From JAEULH01 sp963746275 (GTDB lineage Bacteria > Pseudomonadota > Alphaproteobacteria > Rhodospirillales > Defluviicoccaceae), in the NCBI GenBank assembly GCA_963746275.1, contig CAVVAX010000025.1, positions 62,001-126,000 on the forward strand: a stretch of DNA of 64,000 bases, given 5' to 3'. The stretch's first letter is position 1. Each line of letters begins with the position of its first letter. The position numbers and the translations under genes are program-made. Below the pieces are notes generated by a model. It did not search any database. It was given only the letters and a program-made list of their open reading frames with translations, and had not been told where the DNA came from. Shown here in pieces: positions 28,541 through 37,411 of the stretch.

Positions 28541-28600
28541 ACCCTCACCCGCGCGCTCCGCGGGCCTCCCTCTCCCTCAGGGAGAGGGCCGGGGTGTGGG
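28541..28600. repeat. Intergenic repeat with CTCTCCCTCAGGGAGAG core
   Basis: Contains CACCCTCACCCGCGCGCTCC, then the palindrome CCTCTCCCTCAGGGAGAGG-like core and GGTGTGGG. It matches the element at 11-42 in core and flanks. It is in the 751-bp gene-free gap after rpmE, which otherwise holds only the sRNA unit described below and no supported gene. Confidence 0.55.
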
Positions 28601-28847
28601 TATCCTCGTCCGCCTGCGCCTCATCGCAACGACGACTTCGTGGTGATGAGTCCGCCCGGTCAGAATTCCCTTCTAGCGGACCGCTGACCCGCCCGCCCCG
28701 TTCGCCGCCACGTGAAATTGCGGCTCGCCAGAACAACGATCACGATCGCGCTGCTCGCTTCCGCTACTGCGGCGTCGAGGCCGACCTTGAGGCTCGTCCG
28801 TGCCAGGAGGCTGGCGCGGCTCCCTCCCCTGCCTGCAGCATTGCGAC

Positions 28848-28874
28848 AAAAAAGGCCGCCCCCGAGGGGGCGGC
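28848..28874 (-). terminator. Intrinsic terminator of the sRNA
   Basis: On the minus strand a 9-bp GCCGCCCCC/GGGGGCGGC stem (28866-28874 with 28855-28863) is followed by six T residues (28853-28848). Confidence 0.85.
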
Positions 28875-28961
28875 GCAAGTTTGGATAGGGAGGAGGTCAA
28901 AGGCGAACCGGAGATCGGGTCTGAACCCTACGTCCGGTTCGCCATGGACGCTCGCGGGACG
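28848..28961 (-). ncRNA. Trans-acting sRNA candidate with CCUCCUCCC anti-SD motif
   Basis: A complete transcription unit of about 114 nt. A promoter lies at 28967-28995, and the probable start is near 28960-28962. Hairpin 1 is GGACG/CGTCC. Hairpin 2 is a perfect 11-bp stem, GGCGAACCGGA (28933-28943) with TCCGGTTCGCC (28902-28912), whose loop holds GGGT-TCAG-ACCC. Then an unpaired stretch carries CCTCCTCCC (28896-28888), and an intrinsic terminator ends it. CCUCCUCCC is the hallmark of the alphaproteobacterial CcsR/Cuckoo sRNAs and of aSD-type rhizobial sRNAs that bind Shine-Dalgarno regions. No coding potential is seen. Confidence 0.72.
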
Positions 28962-28966
28962 TCCTT

Positions 28967-28995
28967 CTTATAGGAGAAATGGCTGCACGCATCAA
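28967..28995 (-). promoter_or_regulatory. Promoter of the sRNA
   Basis: TTGATG (28995-28990), 17-bp spacer, TATAAG (28972-28967). The context CCCTTGATG ... CCTATAAG also resembles heat-shock sigma (RpoH) promoters, whose -35 core is CTTG, as known for Rhodobacter CcsR RNAs. Which sigma factor is used is inference. Confidence 0.65.
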
Positions 28996-29201
28996 GGGAT
29001 TTATTTGCTAACAAAAGATACGTATGCGAGTTCACATTCTATACGTTTTGTTTCTTTTAGTAGTTCTTGCCGCTTGGATCCCTCCTAAGGTTGCAGCATC
29101 CAGGCGGGCGACGCGGGCGCTGCGCCCGGCCGTCGTCTTGACCGGCCCCGCGGCACTGGCCTAGACCACCTGAGGACCACAAGAGCGAAGCGGAGGAGCG
29201 C

Positions 29202-30218
29202 ATGAGCCCGTCGGGACCCGTCCCCGAGGCGATGACCTGCATCGAGATCACCTCGCCTGGAGGCCCTGAGGTTCTCCGTCCGGCGCGTCGGCCGGTCCCC
29301 TCCCCCGGCCCCGGCGAGGTGCTGATCGAGGTTGCCGCCGCCGGCATCAACGGCCCCGACATCTACCAGCGCCAGGGCCTCTACCCGGCGCCGCCAGGCG
29401 CCAGCGACATCCCGGGCCTCGAGGTCGCGGGCACCGTCGTCGCGCTCGACGAGGGAGCCGCACGCTGGCGCGTCGGTGACCGAGTGTGCGCGCTGCTCGG
29501 CGGCGGCGGCTATGCCGAGTACTGCACCGCCCCTTCGGTCCAGTGCCTCCCCGTCCCCGCCGGCCTGTCGCTGGCGGAGGCCGCGGCCCTGCCCGAGACC
29601 TTCTTCACCGTCTGGACCAACGTCTACGAGCGGGCCAGGCTGCAGCCCGGCGAGGTCCTGCTGGTGCACGGCGGCGGCGGCGGCATCGGCACCACCGCGG
29701 TGCAGGTCGCCTCCCGCCTCGGCGCCCGGGTGTTCACCACCGAGGCCGGGCCGGAGAAGTGCGAGGCGTTGGTCCGCCTCGGCGCCGAGCGCGCCATCGA
29801 CTACCAGAGCGAGGACTTCGTCGCCGTCCTCAAGGCGGCCACCGGCGGCAAGGGCGCCGACGTCATCCTCGACATCGTCGGCGGCGATTACGTCGCCCGC
29901 AACATCGCCTGCCTCAACCGTGACGGCCGCCTGGTCAACATCGCCTTCCGCAAGGGCAGCAAGGTCGAGATCGACCTGATGCCGGTGATGCTCAAGCGGC
30001 TGACGCTGACCGGCTCGACGCTCCGCATCCAACCGGTCGCCCGCAAGGCAGAGATCGCCGCGGCGCTGGAGAAGATGGTCTGGCCGCGGATCGCCGCCGG
30101 CGAGATCCGGCCGGTGGTGCACACCGTCCTGCCGCTCGAAGACGCCGCCGAAGGTCACCGGATCATGGAGGCGGCGCACCACATCGGTAAGATCGTGCTC
30201 GCGCCGAAGCCGCTTTGA
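29202..30218 (+). CDS. NAD(P)H quinone oxidoreductase, zinc-independent MDR family
   Basis: 338 residues. GroES-like N-terminal domain (VLIEVAAAGINGPDIYQRQG, PGLEVAGTVVALDEG, GDRVCALLGGGGYAEY) and a Rossmann domain with VLVHGGGGGIGTTAVQVASRLGA. It resembles the PIG3/TIGR02824 quinone oxidoreductases (GKGADVILDIVGGDY, RNIACLNRDGRLVNIAF). No zinc-binding cysteine cluster is seen. SD GGAGGAG is 5 bp before the ATG. The physiological acceptor is unknown. Confidence 0.88.
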   Translation: MSPSGPVPEAMTCIEITSPGGPEVLRPARRPVPSPGPGEVLIEVAAAGINGPDIYQRQGLYPAPPGASDIPGLEVAGTVVALDEGAARWRVGDRVCALLGGGGYAEYCTAPSVQCLPVPAGLSLAEAAALPETFFTVWTNVYERARLQPGEVLLVHGGGGGIGTTAVQVASRLGARVFTTEAGPEKCEALVRLGAERAIDYQSEDFVAVLKAATGGKGADVILDIVGGDYVARNIACLNRDGRLVNIAFRKGSKVEIDLMPVMLKRLTLTGSTLRIQPVARKAEIAAALEKMVWPRIAAGEIRPVVHTVLPLEDAAEGHRIMEAAHHIGKIVLAPKPL

Positions 30219-30356
30219 CGCTTGCGCCGCCGCCGCTATATGATTGGGTCAAGCAAACATTTCGCCGACCGCCGCTCCGTGGCCGCCCGCGCGCCGCGGC
30301 CGGGCCGGGTCGGCCCAGGAAAGCCCAAGGATAGGCCGGAGATGAAGGACACCGTT

Positions 30357-30899
30357 ATGGCTCGGCCGCTCATGCCGAAGGCGACAGCCGTCTGGCTCAC
30401 CGAGAACACCTCGCTTACGTTCGAGCAGATCGCCGAGTTCTGCGAGATGCATCCGCTCGAGGTCCAGGCGATCGCTGACGGCGAGGTCGCCATCGGCATG
30501 CAAGGCCGCGACCCGATCGCCACCGGCGAGCTGACGCAAGACGAGATCGACCGCTGCAGCGGCGACCCGAACGCCCGGCTCCGCCATACCGAGATCAACA
30601 TCCCGATGCCGGAGGCGCGGCCCAAGGGCGCCCGCTATACCCCTGTTTCCAAGCGCCAGGATCGCCCTGACGCCATCGCTTGGCTACTGAAGAACTACCC
30701 CGAACTTTCCGACGCGCAGATCTGCAAGCTCGTGGGCACGACCAAACCGACCATCGACAAGGTGCGCGAGCGCACCCACTGGAACTCGGCGAACATCAAG
30801 CCGCGCAACCCCGTGAGCCTGGGCATTTGCTCGGAGCGGGAGCTGGAGAAGGAGGTCGACCTCGCCCGCGCCCGCAGCGGCACCGTCCACGGGGTCTGA
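30357..30899 (+). CDS. trcR: DUF1013 family cell-cycle transcription regulator TrcR
   Basis: Alphaproteobacterial DUF1013 protein; the Rhodobacter homologue TrcR is linked to cell-cycle gene regulation. The start MARPLMPKATAVWLTENTSL at 30357 follows AAGGA with 7-bp spacing; further upstream in-frame starts are less likely. Conserved segments are TFEQIAEFCEMHPLEVQAIADG, WLLKNYPELSDAQICKLVGTT and VRERTHWNSANIKPRNPVSLG. The latter part looks like a helix-turn-helix. Length 180. The adjacent parS site makes this a chromosome-cycle neighbourhood. Confidence 0.9.
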   Translation: MARPLMPKATAVWLTENTSLTFEQIAEFCEMHPLEVQAIADGEVAIGMQGRDPIATGELTQDEIDRCSGDPNARLRHTEINIPMPEARPKGARYTPVSKRQDRPDAIAWLLKNYPELSDAQICKLVGTTKPTIDKVRERTHWNSANIKPRNPVSLGICSERELEKEVDLARARSGTVHGV

Positions 30900-30956
30900 G
30901 GCCAGCGCGCCCCTTCGCCGGATCGGGCATGCAGCTAAAAATTGAACGCACTCCAG

Positions 30957-30976
30957 AATGTTTCACGTGAAACATT
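30957..30976. other. parS: parS centromere-like site (ParB binding)
   Basis: Perfect 20-bp palindrome AATGTTTCACGTGAAACATT. Its central 16 bp TGTTTCACGTGAAACA (30959-30974) equals the widely conserved chromosomal parS consensus. It lies in the intergenic gap between trcR and the convergent DUF3775 gene. ParB spreads from such sites to segregate origins and load SMC. Only this one copy was found in the window. Confidence 0.9.
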
Positions 30977-31072
30977 TACCGGGCGGGCCGCTGCACCGTG
31001 GGCGACATCCTCTGCAACCGCTCGTGGCAGGGTCGTAGTTCCGTCTTTGTTCGCTGTCGGAAAGGACGACGC

Positions 31073-31483
31073 CTACAGCCGGCCCATCTCCACATCGGCG
31101 CAGGAAATACCGAACTGCGCCAGCCCCTCGTCGAGGAAGTCGCCAAGGAGCGGAGTGCCGAGGAACGTCTCGGCGCGCCGGCTGTCCTCGTCCTCGCTGG
31201 CGTCGCGGATCGCCTCGTCCCACTCCTCGATGTCGTAATCGCCGGCGCCGACCCACATCAGTGCCAGCAGCTCGGTGACCTCGTCCTCGTTCAGGGTTGC
31301 GAGGAAACCGCGGATCTCCTCGACGGTCGGATCGTCGGGGTAGTCGAACAGGATTTCCCGCTCGTCGTCGTCGGCCGGGTTATCGCCCGGCTCGGGGACC
31401 TCGGCCTCCATCTTGGCGTCGAACTCGCGCGCCTTGATGATGAGGTAGCACACCTTCTCATGGTCGAGGTTCAGCGTCGCCAT
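31073..31483 (-). CDS. DUF3775 domain protein
   Basis: 136-residue, very acidic protein: MATLNLDHEKVCYLIIKARE, then a DDDEREILFDYPDDPTVEE segment, LNEDEVTELLALMWVGAGDYD and EEWDEAIRDASEDEDSRRAE, then TPLLGDFLDEGLAQFGISC. The arrangement is that of the DUF3775 family, common and uncharacterised in alphaproteobacteria. Predicted cytosolic and helical. Confidence 0.82.
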   Translation of the reverse strand: MATLNLDHEKVCYLIIKAREFDAKMEAEVPEPGDNPADDDEREILFDYPDDPTVEEIRGFLATLNEDEVTELLALMWVGAGDYDIEEWDEAIRDASEDEDSRRAETFLGTPLLGDFLDEGLAQFGISCADVEMGRL

Positions 31484-32233
31484 GGGCCTCGCTCCTGCAG
31501 CTCGCTCACCGCTCTCTCCCTAGCACCTGTCGCACGCCACAGGAACGCGGATCCCATCGATTTCGTTCCCCGCTCCCGGGCGCGGATCGCGTCGAGAAGA
31601 CGATGCTTAGGCGCGATGGCGCGGCTGAGTCGCCTGTCGGGAAGAAGCCTGGCCTAATCGTTCACTCGTCACACGCCTTTATTCGCCGCACTGTCGGTCG
31701 GCGGGTACAGCGTGTTGGGCTAGACCGGGGAGAACCCCAACCGGCGCTACAAAGGAAGCTCTTGATCAAGGGAGGGCGCTGGCCATGTGGACGGCAGATC
31801 GCGGCGACGTCTACGTGACGTGGTAACCGCTGGCCGGGCTTAGCCGCTTTGCTTTCGGGATCGGCGGAAGCCCCAGCATCAACTCCGTCGCGACGCCGCC
31901 ATCGCGGACTCGCAATGTGTCACCCTCGGGCTTGTCCCGACGGTCCACCAAAACGCGGATCGCCGCACCCAGTCTCAACAAGCGCAGCCATGACCTGAGC
32001 GTGATCGCCACCGCGAGCCGCGGGGCGGCGTGGCGATCCAACTCGGAGCAAGGTCACCCCCCTCTCGCGCCCGCGTACGCCGGCCTCCCTCCCCTTAGGA
32101 TAGGGGCGGGATGAGGGAGCTTAACCCGTCGGCGCCTCCACGGTGTGAGTGCACTCGGGCGTAACGGCCTTAAGAAAAACGCGGGAGCGACATCACCGCC
32201 CCCGCGCCATTCTCTCTCCGACTGCCTGAGCGG
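31484..32233. other. 750-bp gene-free region with decayed repeats
   Basis: No supported gene. Open frames here are short and lack family features. Positions 31897-32040 contain family B-like TCACCCTCGGGCTTGTCCCG and family A-like remnants (GATCGCCACCGCGAGCCGCG, GGCGTGGCGATCC). Positions 32087-32114 hold a decayed CTCCC...GGGAG-type element. It may be a repeat graveyard between convergent or unlinked transcripts. Confidence 0.5.
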
Positions 32234-34165
32234 CTATTCGCCGGCGGTCGGCTGAGCCTCCTTGGCCCGCGCGCTGGCGTAGCCGATGCCTTCCAGCGCT
32301 TCGCGGATCTCGTCGAGGATGGCCGGGTCGTCGATGGTCGCCGGCATCTTCCACGCCTCGTTGTCGGCGATCTTCTGGATCGTGCCGCGGAGGATCTTGC
32401 CCGAGCGCGTCTTCGGCAGGCGGTCGACCACCGTCGCCGTCTTGAAGGCGGCAACCGGCCCGATATAGTCGCGGACCATCTGCACCACTTCCTTGACGAT
32501 CACGTCGTTGGGCTTGGTCACGCCCATCTTCAGCACCATGAAGCCGACCGGTAGCTGACCCTTGAACGAGTCGGCGACGCCGACGACGGCGCACTCAGCG
32601 ACGTCAGGATGGCGAGCCAACACCTCTTCCATGGCGCCCGTGGACAGCCTATGGCCAGCGACGTTGATGACGTCGTCGGTGCGGGCCATGATGTAGACGT
32701 AGCCGTCTTCATCCATATAGCCGGCGTCCGCAGTCATGTAGTGGCCCGGGTACTCCGTCAGGTACGACTGCACATAGCGCTCGTCGTTGTTCCACAGCGT
32801 CGGCAGCGTGCCCGGAGGCAGCGGCAGCTTGACGCAGATGGCGCCGATCTGGCCGCGCGGCACCTCGTTGTTGGTCTCGTCCAGGACGACGACATTCCAT
32901 CCCGGCGCCGCCTTGGTCGGGGAGCCGGGCTTCACCGGCAGATACTCGAGGCCCATGCAGTTGGCGGCGATCGCCCAGCCGGTCTCGGTCTGCCACCAGT
33001 GGTCGATCACCGGCCGATCCAGCGCCGTCTCCGCCCACTCCAGCGTGTCCGGATCGGTCCGCTCGCCGGCGAGGAACAGGATCTTGAAGTTGCTGAGGTC
33101 GTACTTCTTCAGCAGCTCGGCCTTCGGGTCCTCGCGCTTGATCGCCCTAAAGGCGGTCGGTGCGGTGAACATCGCCTTGACCTTGTGCTGCGAGATCACC
33201 CGCCAGAAAGCGCCGGCGTCGGGGGTGCCGACCGGCTTGCCCTCGTACATGATCGTCGTCGCCCCGTGGATCAGCGGCGCGTAGACGATATAGGAATGGC
33301 CGACGACCCAACCGACGTCGGAGGCAGCCCAGAACACCTCGCCCGGGTCGATGTCGTAAATGTTCTTCATCGTCCACTTGAGCGCGACGAGGTGGCCGCC
33401 GTTGTCGCGAACGACGCCCTTCGGCTGGCCGGTCGTGCCCGAGGTGTAGAGGATGTAGAGCGGGTCGGTCGCCTCGACCGGCACGCAGTCCGCGGGCTTC
33501 GCCGACTTCACCGCCTCGTCCCAGTCGACGTCGCGGGCGTTCGACAACTGCGCCTGCTTCTGCGGCCGCTGCTTGATGATCAAGGCACTCGGCTTGTGCG
33601 TCGCCATCTCGATGGCCGCGTCGAGCAGCGGCTTGTAGTCGAGGATCTTGGCGCCCTCGATGCCGCAGGAGGCGGAGACGATGACCTTGGGCTGGGCGTC
33701 GTTGATGCGCACCGCCAGCTCGCTGGAGGCGAAGCCGCCGAACACCACCGAATGCACCGCGCCGATGCGGGCGCAGGCCATCATCGAGATCAGCGCCTCT
33801 GGGACCATCGGCATGTAGATGATGACCCGGTCGCCCTTGCCCACGCCCTGGGCGGCGAGCACGCCGGCGAAGGCCGCGACCTCGCCCTGGAGCTCCTTGT
33901 AGGTGTAGGTCCGGACAGTGCCGGTCACCGGGCTGTCGTAGATCAGCGCCAGCCGGTCGCCGTGTCCCGCCTCGACGTGGCGGTCAATGGCGTTGTAGCA
34001 GGTGTTGACCTGCCCGCCGCGGAACCAGCGGTAAAATGGCTTGTTGGAGTCGTCGAGAACCTTGTCCCACTTCTTGTACCAGGTGATCTCCTCGGCAGCT
34101 TCGCCCCAGAAGCCCTCCGGGTCGCTGATCGATCTCGCGTACGCTTGTTCGTAAGGACCGCTCAT
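32234..34165 (-). CDS. prpE: Propionate-CoA ligase / acetyl-CoA synthetase-like enzyme
   Basis: 643-residue ACS-family AMP-forming ligase. The N-terminal ACAS_N region reads MSGPYEQAYARSISDPEGFW. Motifs include YTSGTTGQPKGVVRDNGGH, FAWAASDVGWVVGHSYIVY-like WAASDVGWVVGHSYIVYAPL, WWQTETGW, YMARTDDVINVAGHRLSTG and the C-terminal acetylatable Lys in PKTRSGKILR. VVRDNGGH and the overall pattern match PrpE more than AcsA, so propionyl-CoA formation is favoured. It is divergent from a second acyl-CoA synthetase. Confidence 0.87.
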   Translation of the reverse strand: MSGPYEQAYARSISDPEGFWGEAAEEITWYKKWDKVLDDSNKPFYRWFRGGQVNTCYNAIDRHVEAGHGDRLALIYDSPVTGTVRTYTYKELQGEVAAFAGVLAAQGVGKGDRVIIYMPMVPEALISMMACARIGAVHSVVFGGFASSELAVRINDAQPKVIVSASCGIEGAKILDYKPLLDAAIEMATHKPSALIIKQRPQKQAQLSNARDVDWDEAVKSAKPADCVPVEATDPLYILYTSGTTGQPKGVVRDNGGHLVALKWTMKNIYDIDPGEVFWAASDVGWVVGHSYIVYAPLIHGATTIMYEGKPVGTPDAGAFWRVISQHKVKAMFTAPTAFRAIKREDPKAELLKKYDLSNFKILFLAGERTDPDTLEWAETALDRPVIDHWWQTETGWAIAANCMGLEYLPVKPGSPTKAAPGWNVVVLDETNNEVPRGQIGAICVKLPLPPGTLPTLWNNDERYVQSYLTEYPGHYMTADAGYMDEDGYVYIMARTDDVINVAGHRLSTGAMEEVLARHPDVAECAVVGVADSFKGQLPVGFMVLKMGVTKPNDVIVKEVVQMVRDYIGPVAAFKTATVVDRLPKTRSGKILRGTIQKIADNEAWKMPATIDDPAILDEIREALEGIGYASARAKEAQPTAGE

Positions 34166-34288
34166 GGCCTCCCCTATCGCGTTGCATTCGTGACAGTCGT
34201 TATTGGCCGGGGCGAGTGAAACCGAACCTCACCGCGGACCGCGGAGTTTGTGCCAAAACGCCGTTCTTTGCAAAGCCGGAATGTGGCA

Positions 34289-34313
34289 GCGTCACCCGTT
34301 CGGCGGGTGACGC
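34289..34313. repeat. Hairpin in the divergent prpE/acyl-CoA synthetase promoter region
   Basis: GCGTCACCC (34289-34297) pairs with GGGTGACGC (34305-34313), with a 7-nt loop. No T-tract follows either way. It lies 35 bp before the acyl-CoA synthetase start, so it could affect expression or be a dispersed hairpin repeat. Confidence 0.45.
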
Positions 34314-34347
34314 AGCGAGCGCCCCGCCCGTAGCAGGAGAAAACACC

Positions 34348-35999
34348 ATGACCGGCAGCCAAGGGCTTTTCCGAGGCTGGCCTCGACAAAACGGCGGCCA
34401 ACTTCGCGCCGCTAACGCCGCTCGGTCTGCTTCAGCGCGCGGCCGAAGTCTACCCCGATCATCCGGCCATCATCCACGGCGAGCGACGCTACACCTGGGC
34501 CGAGACGTACGCGCGATGCCGGCGCCTGGCCTCGGCGCTTGCCGGCCTCGGCGTCGCCCCGGGCGACAGCGTCGCGGTGATGGCGGCGAACACGCCGGAG
34601 CTTTACGAGGCGCATTTCGGCGTGCCCATGGCCGGCGGCGTGCTCAATGCCCTCAACACCCGGCTCGACGCCGACACGCTGGCCTACATCCTCGAACACA
34701 GCGAGAGCCAGGTGCTGATCACCGACCGGGAGTTCGCAAAGCCGGTCAGCGAGGCGATGGCGCGCATCCGTCGGCCGCTCACCGTCATCGACATCGATGA
34801 CCCACTCGCGCGCGACCCCGGGCCGCGGCTGGGAGGCATGGACTACGAGGCGCTGCTCGCCGGCGGCGATCCTGATTACTGCTGGCAGCCGCCCGAGGAC
34901 GAGTGGCAGGCGATCAGCCTCAACTACACCTCGGGCACGACCGGCCGGCCCAAGGGCGTCGTCTACCATCACCGCGGCGCCTTCCTGCTCGCGCTGGGCA
35001 ACATCCTCACCTGGGGGATGCCGCGCCACGCCGTCTACCTGTGGACGCTGCCGATGTTCCACTGCAACGGCTGGTGCTTCCCCTGGAGCCTCGCCGCCAT
35101 CGCCGGAACCAGCGTCTGCCTGCGCCAGGTCACCGGCGAAGCGGTCTGGGAAGCGATCGCCAGCCACAAGGTGAGCCATTTCTGCGGCGCGCCGATCGTG
35201 CTGAACATGGTGCTGAACAGCAGCGCCGCGGCGCCGAAGCTCGATCATCCCGTCTCGGTGATGACCGCGGCCGCACCGCCGCCCGCGGCGACGCTGGAGC
35301 GGATGCAGCGCATGGGCTTCACGGTGACCCACGTCTACGGCCTGACCGAGGTGTACGGCCCGTCCGTGGTCTGCGCCTGGCAGGACGCCTGGGACGAGCT
35401 GCCGATCGAACGCCAGGCGGAGCTCAACGCCCGCCAGGGCGTGCGCTATCCCGTCCTGGAGGAGCTTGGCCGTCCTCGATCCGGCGACGATGGCGCCCGT
35501 CCCTGCGGACGGCGAGAGCATGGGTGAGGTCATGTTCCGCGGCAACACGGTGATGAAGGGCTACCTGAAGGATCCGGAGGCCACGGCGGCCGCCTTCGCC
35601 GGCGGCTGGTTCCACTCGGGCGACCTCGGCGTCACCCATCCCGACGGCTACATCCAGCTCAAGGACCGCTCCAAGGACATCATCATCTCCGGCGGCGAGA
35701 ACATCTCCTCCATCGAGGTCGAAGGCGCCCTGCACCGCCACCCCGACGTGCTGCTGGCCGCCGTCGTTGCCATGCCCGACGAGAGGTGGGGAGAGACGCC
35801 CTGCGCCTTCGTCGAGCTGAACCCCGGCGCGGACGCCGTCACGGCCGAGGCGCTGATCGCCTTCTGCCGCGAGACCCTCGCCCACTACAAGTGCCCGACG
35901 CGCGTGGTGTTCACCGAGTTGCCGAAGACGTCGACCGGCAAGGTGCAGAAGTTCAAGCTGCGCCAGGCCGCGAGGGACGGCCGCCCCGCCGGAGCGTAA
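34348..35999 (+). CDS. Long/medium-chain acyl-CoA synthetase (needs two frame corrections)
   Basis: AMP-binding fatty-acyl-CoA ligase. The ATG at 34348 reads MTGS; one extra base near 34360 must be removed to enter KGFSEAGLDKTAANFAPLTP. Motifs: YTSGTTGRPKGVVYHHRG, LPMFHCNGWCFPW, HVYGLTEVYGPSVVCAW. A second extra base near 35470 shifts to VLDPATMAPVPADGESMGEV, then WFHSGDLGVTHPDGYIQLKD, SKDIIISGGENISSIEVE and PKTSTGKVQKFKLR. The corrected length is about 549, normal. All catalytic motifs are present, so this is probably a functional gene with assembly indels. It likely activates exogenous or recycled fatty acids. Confidence 0.86.
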
Positions 36000-36206
36000 C
36001 CCCGGCATCCTCAGCATCCGCCGACCACGCGCCGTCGGTATGGTCCGCCCCTCGTGTAGACCCGGCCGCTCGGCCGCCCTGCCCCTCTTTTCACCCCTTC
36101 TTCCGGTCTTTAGCGTCTGACCCATGACATTTGTGCGACGCAGCGGAACATGCTGCGCCGCACGCCGTTAGTGTTGCGTACGCGGAAGGCACACTGGAGG
36201 AGCACG

Positions 36207-36605
36207 GTGATCGAGGAAACGGTAGGCGAGCGGATCGAGGTGGTTGAGGAGACGGTGACCGTCGACAAGCGGCAGAAGGTCGTCGGCGTCGTCCGCGCCC
36301 GAACAGAGACGCGCGAGGACGCCGTCGTCATCGATGAGCCGCTGCGCGCCGAGCAGGTGACGGTCGAGCGCGTGGCGATGGATCGCTTCATCGATCAACC
36401 GGTGCCGGTGCGGCAGGAGGGCGACACCACCATCATCCCGGTCGTGGAAGAGGTGGTCGTTCTCGAAAAGCGCCTCAAGCTTGTCGAAGAAATACGCCTC
36501 ACCAAGCAGCAGACCATCAAGCATCAGCCGCAGACCATCACCTTGCGGCGCCAGGAAGCGGTCCTCGAGCGCGTACCGGCGGTCGACGACGACACGCCGG
36601 CCTGA
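36207..36605 (+). CDS. YsnF/AvaK-type DUF2382 stress protein (single domain)
   Basis: 132 residues from a GTG at 36207 with SD GGAGGAG. Composition is Val/Glu/Arg rich with the DUF2382 pattern: IEVVEETVTVDKRQKVVGVV, DEPLRAEQVTVERVAM, TTIIPVVEEVVVLEKRLKLV, QETITLRRQEAVLERV-like QTITLRRQEAVLERV. The family is linked to general stress in several bacteria; the molecular function is unknown. It is followed at 48 bp by a longer paralogue. Confidence 0.82.
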   Translation: MIEETVGERIEVVEETVTVDKRQKVVGVVRARTETREDAVVIDEPLRAEQVTVERVAMDRFIDQPVPVRQEGDTTIIPVVEEVVVLEKRLKLVEEIRLTKQQTIKHQPQTITLRRQEAVLERVPAVDDDTPA

Positions 36606-36652
36606 GCTTCAGATTTAACCGAAACCTGACTTGAGCAAACGAGAGGAGAGCT

Positions 36653-37369
36653 ATGTCTACGACGATCATTGCGATGTACGACAATGCCGACAAGGCCGAG
36701 AAGGCCGTCAACGAGATCGTTCGTGCCGGCGTCAGCCGCGACGCGGTCGACGTTCTGCAGGGCGACGGCAACGGCAACTCGGCCGTGGTCGGCAAGCTGA
36801 CCGAGCGCGGCGTCGAGCGGCAGGAAGCGGCGATCTATGCCGAGGCCATCGGCAAGGGCAGCCTGATGGTCGCCGTCGAGGCGCCCGAGGAAACGGCGCA
36901 GGACGCTTACGAGATCATGAACCGCTTCGGCGCCCGCGACCTCGAGCAGCTCGTCGCCGAAGCCGAGGGAGCCAACGAGGAGCGTGAGAGCGTTCCCGTC
37001 GTCGAGGAGGAGGTGTCGATCGGCAAGCGCAAGGTGCTGCGCGGCGGCGTTCGCGTGACCTCGACGGTCAAGGAGCGGCCGGTCGAGGAGACGGTGAAGC
37101 TGCGCGAGGAGAACGTCGAGGTCGAGCAGACCCGCGCAGATCGCAAGCTGAGCCCGGAAGAGGCGGAGAAGGCCTTCAAGCAGCAGGCGGTCGAGCTCAC
37201 CGAGACGGCCGAGGAAGCCGTCATCAGCAAGGAGGCGCGCGTCGTCGGGGAGGTGTCCCTGGGCAAGAGCGCCGCGGAGCGCGAGGAGACGGTGCAGGCC
37301 ACGGCGCGGCGGACGGACGTGAAGGTCGAGAAGATCGGTGCGGACGAAGCCAAGCGGCGCGACCAATAG
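36653..37369 (+). CDS. General-stress YsnF-like protein with DUF2382 domain
   Basis: 238 residues. The N-terminal half (MSTTIIAMYDNADKAEKAVN, AAIYAEAIGKGSLMVAVEAP) is a ferredoxin-like GSP17M domain. The C-terminal half is DUF2382 (SVPVVEEEVSIGKRKVLRGG, VRVTSTVKERPVEETVKLRE, RVVGEVSLGKSAAEREETV). A low-complexity Glu-rich linker joins them. The pair with the preceding gene and the following phasin suggests a stress or storage-granule operon. Confidence 0.84.
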   Translation: MSTTIIAMYDNADKAEKAVNEIVRAGVSRDAVDVLQGDGNGNSAVVGKLTERGVERQEAAIYAEAIGKGSLMVAVEAPEETAQDAYEIMNRFGARDLEQLVAEAEGANEERESVPVVEEEVSIGKRKVLRGGVRVTSTVKERPVEETVKLREENVEVEQTRADRKLSPEEAEKAFKQQAVELTETAEEAVISKEARVVGEVSLGKSAAEREETVQATARRTDVKVEKIGADEAKRRDQ

Positions 37370-37411
37370 CGGCGACGCTACCCACCGAGAGTAACGCAAG
37401 AGACGAGGACG

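Noticed and set aside
28712..28888. ORF starting GTG with a signal-peptide-like stretch (ARTTITIALLASATAA)
   Set aside because: It runs across the sRNA terminator, quickly becomes Arg/Pro rich and has no SD; possibly a remnant of a transporter gene.
31784..31826. MWTADRG-like start reminiscent of an IS5-type transposase
   Set aside because: The frame stops after 13 codons and no further transposase sequence or inverted ends are seen.
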